Below, in pieces: positions 59,091 through 64,000 of a DNA stretch of 64,000 bases. Positions within the stretch are counted from its first letter, which is position 1, and each line of letters opens with the position of its first letter. Origin of the DNA: Microbacterium radiodurans. GTDB lineage: Bacteria > Actinomycetota > Actinomycetes > Actinomycetales > Microbacteriaceae. The position numbers were made by a program, and so were the translations under genes. The DNA lies in assembly GCF_008710705.1 (NCBI RefSeq), contig NZ_VYRZ01000002.1, forward strand, positions 806,001 to 870,000, read 5' to 3'. A model generated the notes under the pieces. It saw only the letters and a program-made list of their open reading frames with translations, ran no database searches and was not told the origin of the DNA.

Positions 59091-60608
59091 TCAGACGGCG
59101 TAGGGCGCGAGCTCGGCGGCGAGACGCTCCGATACGTGCGCGTGGACGGCCGTGCCCTCCTCCTCGTGCGAGGTCGCCACGATGTGGCCGCTCTCGTGAA
59201 CCGCGGAGATCAGGTCGCCCCGCTCGTACGGCACTAGGGCGCGCACCTCGACCGCGGGCAGGGGCAGCGCATCCTCGATCGCCGCACGCAGCTCGTCGAT
59301 CCCCTCGCCGGTGCGCGACGACACGAAGTGCGCGTCGGGCTCGAGTCCGCGCAGCAGCAGACGCGAGTCGTCGTCGACGAGGTCGGACTTGTTGAACACG
59401 ACGAGCTCGCGCGTCGCGCGGGCTCCCACGTCGCCCATGACGTCGCGGACGGTCGCCAGCTGCGCGGCGGGATCGGGGTGCGAGCCGTCGACGACGTGGA
59501 CGATGACGTCCGCACCCGAGACCTCTTCGAGCGTCGAGCGGAACGCCTCCACGAGCTGGTGGGGCAGGTTGCGCACGAACCCGACCGTGTCGGTGAGCGT
59601 GAAGATCCGGCCGTCGGCCGCCTCGGCGCGCCGCACGGTGGCGTCGAGCGTCGCGAACAGCGCGTTCTCGACCAGCACGCCGGCGCTCGTCAGGCGGTTC
59701 AGCAGACTCGACTTGCCGGCGTTGGTGTACCCGGCGATCGCGACCGACGGGATCGTGTTGCGCCGGCGCTCGGCGCGTTTCGCCTCGCGCGAGGGAGCGA
59801 AGTCGCGGATCTGTCGACGCAGCTGCGCCATGCGGGTGCGGATGCGGCGGCGGTCGAGCTCGATCTTGGTCTCACCGGGACCGCGCGAGCCCATGCCCGC
59901 GCCGCCGGCGCCGACCTGGCCACCGGCCTGCCGGCTCATCGACTCGCCCCAACCGCGCAGGCGCGGCAGCAGGTACTCGAGCTGCGCGAGCTCGACCTGC
60001 GCCTTGCCCTCGCGGCTCTTGGCGTGCTGGCTGAAGATGTCGAGGATCACCGTCGTGCGGTCGATGACCTTGACCTTCGCGACGTCCTCGAGCGCACGGC
60101 GCTGGCTGGGCGCGAGCTCGGTGTCGGCGATGACGGTGTCGGCGCCGACGGCGGCCACGAGGTCGCGGAGCTCGGCTGCCTTGCCGCGTCCGATGTAGGT
60201 GGCGGGGTCCGGATGCGGCCGGCGCTGCAGCACGCCGTCGAGCACGACGGCGCCGGCGGTCTCGGCGAGCGCGGCGAGCTCGCGCAGGGAGTTCTCGGCA
60301 TCCTCGTGCGACCCCTGCGGGTAGACGCCCACGAGGACGACGTTCTCGAGCCGGAGCTGCCGGTACTCGACCTCGGTGACGTCCTGGAGCTCCGTCGACA
60401 GGCCCGGGACTCGGCGCAGCGCGGCGCGCTCCTCGCGGTCCCACTGGTCGCCGTCGGTGTCGCCGTAGCTGACGGTGGTGGCGTCCTGCAACGCCTGCGC
60501 GCCGCCGAAGACACGCAGCCCGGTGCGCGATTCGGCGCTCGCGAGAACGCGATCGATCGGGTCCACCGCGATGTCGTCGTCGCCGTCGGGGGTGGTGGTG
60601 TGCGTCAT
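59091..60608 (-). CDS. hflX: GTPase HflX
   Basis: The product is 505 aa. An N-terminal HflX domain (VLVGVYPQGSHEDAENSL-region; LDGVLQRRPHPDPATYIGRGK) and coiled coil with GPGETKIELDRRRIR are followed by the G domain: GYTNAGKSSLLNRL (G1), DTVGFVRNLPHQLVEAF (G3), VFNKSDLV (G4). It splits stalled or stress-arrested ribosomes. Family-typical N-terminal extension. Confidence 0.95.
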   Translation of the reverse strand: MTHTTTPDGDDDIAVDPIDRVLASAESRTGLRVFGGAQALQDATTVSYGDTDGDQWDREERAALRRVPGLSTELQDVTEVEYRQLRLENVVLVGVYPQGSHEDAENSLRELAALAETAGAVVLDGVLQRRPHPDPATYIGRGKAAELRDLVAAVGADTVIADTELAPSQRRALEDVAKVKVIDRTTVILDIFSQHAKSREGKAQVELAQLEYLLPRLRGWGESMSRQAGGQVGAGGAGMGSRGPGETKIELDRRRIRTRMAQLRRQIRDFAPSREAKRAERRRNTIPSVAIAGYTNAGKSSLLNRLTSAGVLVENALFATLDATVRRAEAADGRIFTLTDTVGFVRNLPHQLVEAFRSTLEEVSGADVIVHVVDGSHPDPAAQLATVRDVMGDVGARATRELVVFNKSDLVDDDSRLLLRGLEPDAHFVSSRTGEGIDELRAAIEDALPLPAVEVRALVPYERGDLISAVHESGHIVATSHEEEGTAVHAHVSERLAAELAPYAV

Positions 60609-60694
60609 ACCTTCTCTTCCCGGGATGCCCGTGCCCGAGCATCCGTGAATTCTAGCTTCCCGCCGGGGTCCCCGGCTCCGATACGCTCGGATGC

Positions 60695-61342
60695 ATGGGG
60701 AGCGATCACTACTTCAGCGCGTCCCCGTCCAGCGAGCAGAACCTCCGCCGCATCCGCGTGACCCTGGCGGGCCGCGATGTCGAGGTGACGACCGCGGGCG
60801 GGGTGTTCAGCCCCGGTCACATCGACGCGGGAACCGGTGTGCTGCTGTCGAACACTCCCCCGGCACCCGCGAGCGGGCACTTCCTCGACTTGGGCTCCGG
60901 CTGGGGTCCGATCGCGCTGTCGCTCGCGATCGAGTCGCCGCTCGCGACCGTGTGGGCCGTCGATGTGAACGAGCGGGCTCTCGATCTCGTGCGACGCAAC
61001 GCCGCCGAACTGGGACTCGATAACGTCAACGCCGTGCTGCCCGACGATGTTCCCGACGACATCGCATTCCGGACCATCCGCTCGAACCCGCCCATCCGCG
61101 TCGGCAAGAACGAGCTCCACGGGATGCTGCAGCGGTGGATCCCCCGGCTGTCCGAGCGCAGCGACGCCTGGCTCGTGGTGCAGCGGAACCTCGGCTCGGA
61201 TTCGCTGCAGCGCTGGCTCGCCGCCACGTTCGAGTCCGGCTACGGCGTCTCCCGGGCGGCCACCGGACGCGGTTTCCGTGTCCTCCGGGTGCGTCGGCAC
61301 GGCGTACCGCCGACCGGCGCGATCGAGCTGCCGACCGTCTGA
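60695..61342 (+). CDS. RsmC-like class I SAM methyltransferase
   Basis: The product is 215 aa. It opens GSDHYFSASPSSE as in the RsmC/RlmG family; the SAM-binding motif FLDLGSGWGPIAL, VWAVDVNERAL and NPPIRVGK (NPPF/I-x-x-G) are present. It probably methylates a guanine in rRNA (16S m2G as for RsmC), exact site unknown. Divergent from hflX with an 86-bp gap. Confidence 0.87.
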   Translation: MGSDHYFSASPSSEQNLRRIRVTLAGRDVEVTTAGGVFSPGHIDAGTGVLLSNTPPAPASGHFLDLGSGWGPIALSLAIESPLATVWAVDVNERALDLVRRNAAELGLDNVNAVLPDDVPDDIAFRTIRSNPPIRVGKNELHGMLQRWIPRLSERSDAWLVVQRNLGSDSLQRWLAATFESGYGVSRAATGRGFRVLRVRRHGVPPTGAIELPTV

Positions 61343-61380
61343 CGCCGATCCACCGACGCCTCGGGAACCGGCTCGACCCG

Positions 61381-62250
61381 TCAGTCGGCGAGCGCGACCT
61401 CGCCCGAGAAGACGAGGGTCGCCGGTCCCGACAGCAGCACGTGCTCGCCGTCGTCCTGGGTGACGACACGGACGCCGAGCCGGCCGCCCGGCACGTCGAC
61501 GATCCACCGGTCGGGGGCGGCCGGACCGGCCCAGAGGCGGACGGCGAGCGCGGATGCCGCCACCCCGGTGCCGCACGAGAGGGTCTCGCCGACACCGCGC
61601 TCGAAGACCCGCATCCGGATCATCCCGACTCCGCCCTGAACGAGCGGTTCGGCCGGAACCACGAACTCGACGTTGGCGCCGGCCGGGGGCCGCGGCTCGA
61701 GGATCGGCTGCACGGTGAGGTCGAGGCCGTCGAGCTCGGTCTCACCGGCCAGGGCGACGACGACGTGCGGATTGCCGACGTCGATCGGCTGGCCGGGCCG
61801 CGCGACCCCGAGACCGCGCGCGCGCACGAGTGTCTCGCCCGCCTCGGCCCGCCAGACGCCGAGGTCGACCTCGAAGCCGTTGTCGGCGCGGGTGATGGCC
61901 TTGACCCCCGCACGCGTCCCGACGCCGATGCCGCCGTCGATGTCCGCGAGCCCGGCGTCCGCCAGGTAGCGCGCGAACACGCGCGTGCCGTTGCCGCACA
62001 TCTCGGCCTTCGACCCGTCGGCGTTGCGATAGTCCATGAACCACTCGGCGCCGGCGGCCGCGGCATCCGCGCCCTCGGGCAGCGCGGCCGAGCGTACGAC
62101 GCGCAGCAGCCCGTCGCCGCCGATGCCGCGGTGTCGGTCGCAGAGGGCGGCGACCTGGTCGTCACTCATGTCCAGGAGCCCGTCGGGATCGGCCACGATG
62201 ACGAAGTCGTTGCCGGTCCCGTGCCCCTTGGTGAATGCGATGGTCGTCAC
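61381..62250 (-). CDS. dapF: Diaminopimelate epimerase
   Basis: The product is 289 aa. It converts LL- to meso-diaminopimelate for lysine and the cell wall. [14 protein letters not shown] at the start, catalytic Cys in [11 protein letters not shown] and in [12 protein letters not shown]. Follows miaA by 45 bp in the actinobacterial miaB-miaA-dapF order. Confidence 0.96.
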   Translation of the reverse strand: MTTIAFTKGHGTGNDFVIVADPDGLLDMSDDQVAALCDRHRGIGGDGLLRVVRSAALPEGADAAAAGAEWFMDYRNADGSKAEMCGNGTRVFARYLADAGLADIDGGIGVGTRAGVKAITRADNGFEVDLGVWRAEAGETLVRARGLGVARPGQPIDVGNPHVVVALAGETELDGLDLTVQPILEPRPPAGANVEFVVPAEPLVQGGVGMIRMRVFERGVGETLSCGTGVAASALAVRLWAGPAAPDRWIVDVPGGRLGVRVVTQDDGEHVLLSGPATLVFSGEVALAD

Positions 62251-62295
62251 CCGTCAAGTCTAGGCGGCGGGCCGGATCCGTCCGCCGGGGCGACC

Positions 62296-63231
62296 TCAGT
62301 CGCGCGTCGGTGCCGGTGCGGACTCGACGAGAGTCCCGGCGTCGACGTCGGGATCGACCCACGTGATCCCGGCGTAGCGCCGGAACCACGAGACCTGACG
62401 GCGCGCGTACCGGCGGGTCAGCGCCTGCGTCTGCTCGATGGCGCTGACCTCGTCGAGCTCGCCGCGCAGCTGCGCGAGGGCCTGGGCGTACCCGATCGCG
62501 CGAGAGGCGGTGACTCCGCCTTCAAGGCCGGCGCGTCGCAGCCCCGCCACCTCGTCGAGCATGCCGCCGCGCCACATGCGCTCCACGCGCGCGTCGAGCC
62601 GTTCGACCAGCGCCGCGCGTTCGACGTGGACGCCGATCAGTCGCGTGTCCGGATGCCACAGCACGGGCGCCGCCGGCAGTGCGGCGCCGTGGGTCTCGCC
62701 GCCCTGGGCGAGGATCTCGAGCGCCCGCACGATGCGGCGGCCGTTGCGGGGGTCGATGCGGGCGGCGGTGGTCGGGTCCTGCTCCTGGAGCCGCGCGAAC
62801 AGGGCGCCGGGTCCTGCGGCGGCGAGCTCGGACTCCCATTGCGCGCGCAGCCGGTCATCGCGCGGTGGGAAGCGGAAGTCGAACACGACGCTCGAGACGT
62901 AGAGTCCCGAGCCGCCGATGAGGACGGCATCGCCGTCGCGCTCGAAGATGTCGCGGATGATCGAGCGAGCGCGCGGCTGGTACGTCGCCACGGCCGCCTC
63001 GTCGGTCACGTCGAGCTCGTCGAACAGATGGTGCGGGATGCCGCGGCGATGCTGCGTCGGGAGCTTCGCTGTGCCGACGTCCATGCCCCGATAGAGCTGC
63101 ATCGCGTCCGCGTTGACGATCTCCGCACGCCGACCGGCGCCGCCGAGCGCCTCGACCAGGCGGAGCGACAGATCGGTCTTGCCCGTGCCGGTGGCGCCGA
63201 CGACCGCCCACAGCCGCGGCGCGGCGGTCAC
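62296..63231 (-). CDS. miaA: tRNA dimethylallyltransferase
   Basis: The product is 311 aa from GTG 63231. The P-loop [41 protein letters not shown] and SRAIGYAQ are family motifs. It adds a dimethylallyl group to A37 of tRNAs reading UNN codons; MiaB (overlapping 4 bp upstream) then adds the methylthio group. Confidence 0.95.
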   Translation of the reverse strand: MTAAPRLWAVVGATGTGKTDLSLRLVEALGGAGRRAEIVNADAMQLYRGMDVGTAKLPTQHRRGIPHHLFDELDVTDEAAVATYQPRARSIIRDIFERDGDAVLIGGSGLYVSSVVFDFRFPPRDDRLRAQWESELAAAGPGALFARLQEQDPTTAARIDPRNGRRIVRALEILAQGGETHGAALPAAPVLWHPDTRLIGVHVERAALVERLDARVERMWRGGMLDEVAGLRRAGLEGGVTASRAIGYAQALAQLRGELDEVSAIEQTQALTRRYARRQVSWFRRYAGITWVDPDVDAGTLVESAPAPTRD

Positions 63232-64000
63232 GAGCCGACGCGGAGCGCCGGCAGCCCGAGCGACACCGCACGCGGCGCGCTGCTCTCGCCGGTCCCGGTC
63301 ACCGCGGGCACGCCGCACGACGCCGCCTGCGCGCGATCCCACGCGTCGCCGGCGCGTGTGCGTCGGATGCGCAGCGGACCGCCCGCCGGATCGTCCGCGA
63401 GCAGGTGGAAGGGCGCCGCATGCGTGACGACGACCGTCACCACGTCGCCGGGACGCGGCACGGACGACCCGTCGGGGACGGCGAAGTGGACGAGACGGTT
63501 GTCTTCGGCGCGTCCGGTCAGGCGGTGCGTCTCGGCGCCCTTCTTGCCCTCGGCCGACGACACCAGCACCTGCACCTCGCGGCCGAGCTGCTTCTGGTTC
63601 TCCTCGAGGGCGATGCGGTCCTGCAGCGTCATGAGCCGCTCGTACCGTTCCTGGACCACGGCCTTGGGCACCTGGTCCGGCATGGTCGCCGCCGGGGTCC
63701 CCTCTCGGATCGAGTACTGGAACGTGAAGGCACTGGCGAATCGCGCCTGTTCGACGACCCGGAGCGTGTCGGCGAAGTCCTCCTCCGTCTCTCCCGGGAA
63801 GCCGACGATGATGTCGGTCGAGATGGCGGCGTGCGGCATCCGTTCGCGGACCCGATCGAGGATGCCGAGGAACTTCGAGCTGCGGTACGAACGCCGCATC
63901 GCCTTGAGGACGCGGTCGGACCCGGACTGCAGGGGCATGTGCAGCTGCGGCATGACGGCAGGCGTCTCGGCCATCGCGTCGATGACGTCGTCGGTGAACG
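63228..64000 (-). CDS. miaB: tRNA-2-methylthio-N6-dimethylallyladenosine synthase MiaB, C-terminal part
   Basis: The frame is open to the window edge, so the gene starts beyond 64000 and its radical-SAM CxxxCxxC and N-terminal cluster sites are not seen. Visible: [34 protein letters not shown] and [18 protein letters not shown], then a TRAM domain (GREVQVLV...[16 protein letters not shown]). The C-terminal ~45 residues after TRAM are an unconserved extension. Confidence 0.93.
   Translation of the reverse strand, partial: FTDDVIDAMAETPAVMPQLHMPLQSGSDRVLKAMRRSYRSSKFLGILDRVRERMPHAAISTDIIVGFPGETEEDFADTLRVVEQARFASAFTFQYSIREGTPAATMPDQVPKAVVQERYERLMTLQDRIALEENQKQLGREVQVLVSSAEGKKGAETHRLTGRAEDNRLVHFAVPDGSSVPRPGDVVTVVVTHAAPFHLLADDPAGGPLRIRRTRAGDAWDRAQAASCGVPAVTGTGESSAPRAVSLGLPALRVGS

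Overview
The window reads as chromosomal DNA of a high-GC actinobacterium, most likely Microbacteriaceae (Microbacterium-like). Pointers are the strong G/C third-position bias, frequent GTG starts, tightly overlapping ATGA/GTGA gene junctions, an argCJBDF cluster, a gluABCD-type transporter, hisCBHA, infC-rpmI-rplT and miaB-miaA-dapF. This is inference from sequence style and gene order, not from a database search.

Layout. 1-3005: the end of a serine hydrolase, a nested inverted repeat, and a second-class UvrA paralogue. 3093-22272: a ~19.1 kb integrated element of visibly lower GC. It carries a tyrosine integrase and a row of large, mostly minus-strand genes that look like anti-phage defence: a SIR2 protein, an RloC-like ATPase, a 1198-aa protein ending in a PD-(D/E)XK nuclease, a YobI-type P-loop NTPase broken by a frameshift, a restriction-endonuclease/STAND-type ATPase, and a truncated AbiEi-like protein. 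22387-26930: GNAT, S4-domain protein, DUF4184-like membrane protein, tyrS, a membrane protein and a SatD-like regulator. 27006-34941: arginine biosynthesis, with a candidate arginine-rich leader peptide upstream of argC. 35284-41493: ABC export modules with a winged-helix regulator, and a predicted ATPase. 41605-45164: pheST. 45243-48656: gluABCD-type uptake system. 48827-51642: SpoU methyltransferase, rplT-rpmI-infC and a DUF1844 protein. 51701-55645: sseB-like gene and hisA-hisH-hisB-hisC. 55715-56984: a LysM protein divergent from lexA. 57022-64000: S9 peptidase, hflX, rsmC-like methyltransferase, dapF, miaA and the end of miaB.

The most notable observation is how the element sits in the chromosome. 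It interrupts a host tRNA-Pro(GGG) gene exactly at the anticodon loop. The 3' half remains at 3093-3134 and the 5' half at 22234-22272; joined at the shared 7-bp core CCCCCAG they rebuild a perfect 74-nt tRNA whose anticodon stem pairs only in that combination. The element brings a complete, slightly different tRNA-Pro(GGG) (22115-22188), 45 bp downstream of the orphaned 5' half, where the host tRNA promoter could still drive it. The same element encodes a protein resembling the anticodon nuclease RloC.

In the backbone the arginine genes argC-J-B-D-F overlap one another by 4 bp. A 49-bp duplication of the argD end creates a 23-codon mini-cistron just before argF. A possible leaderless leader peptide with two identical Arg-Arg-Arg codon runs lies upstream of argC.
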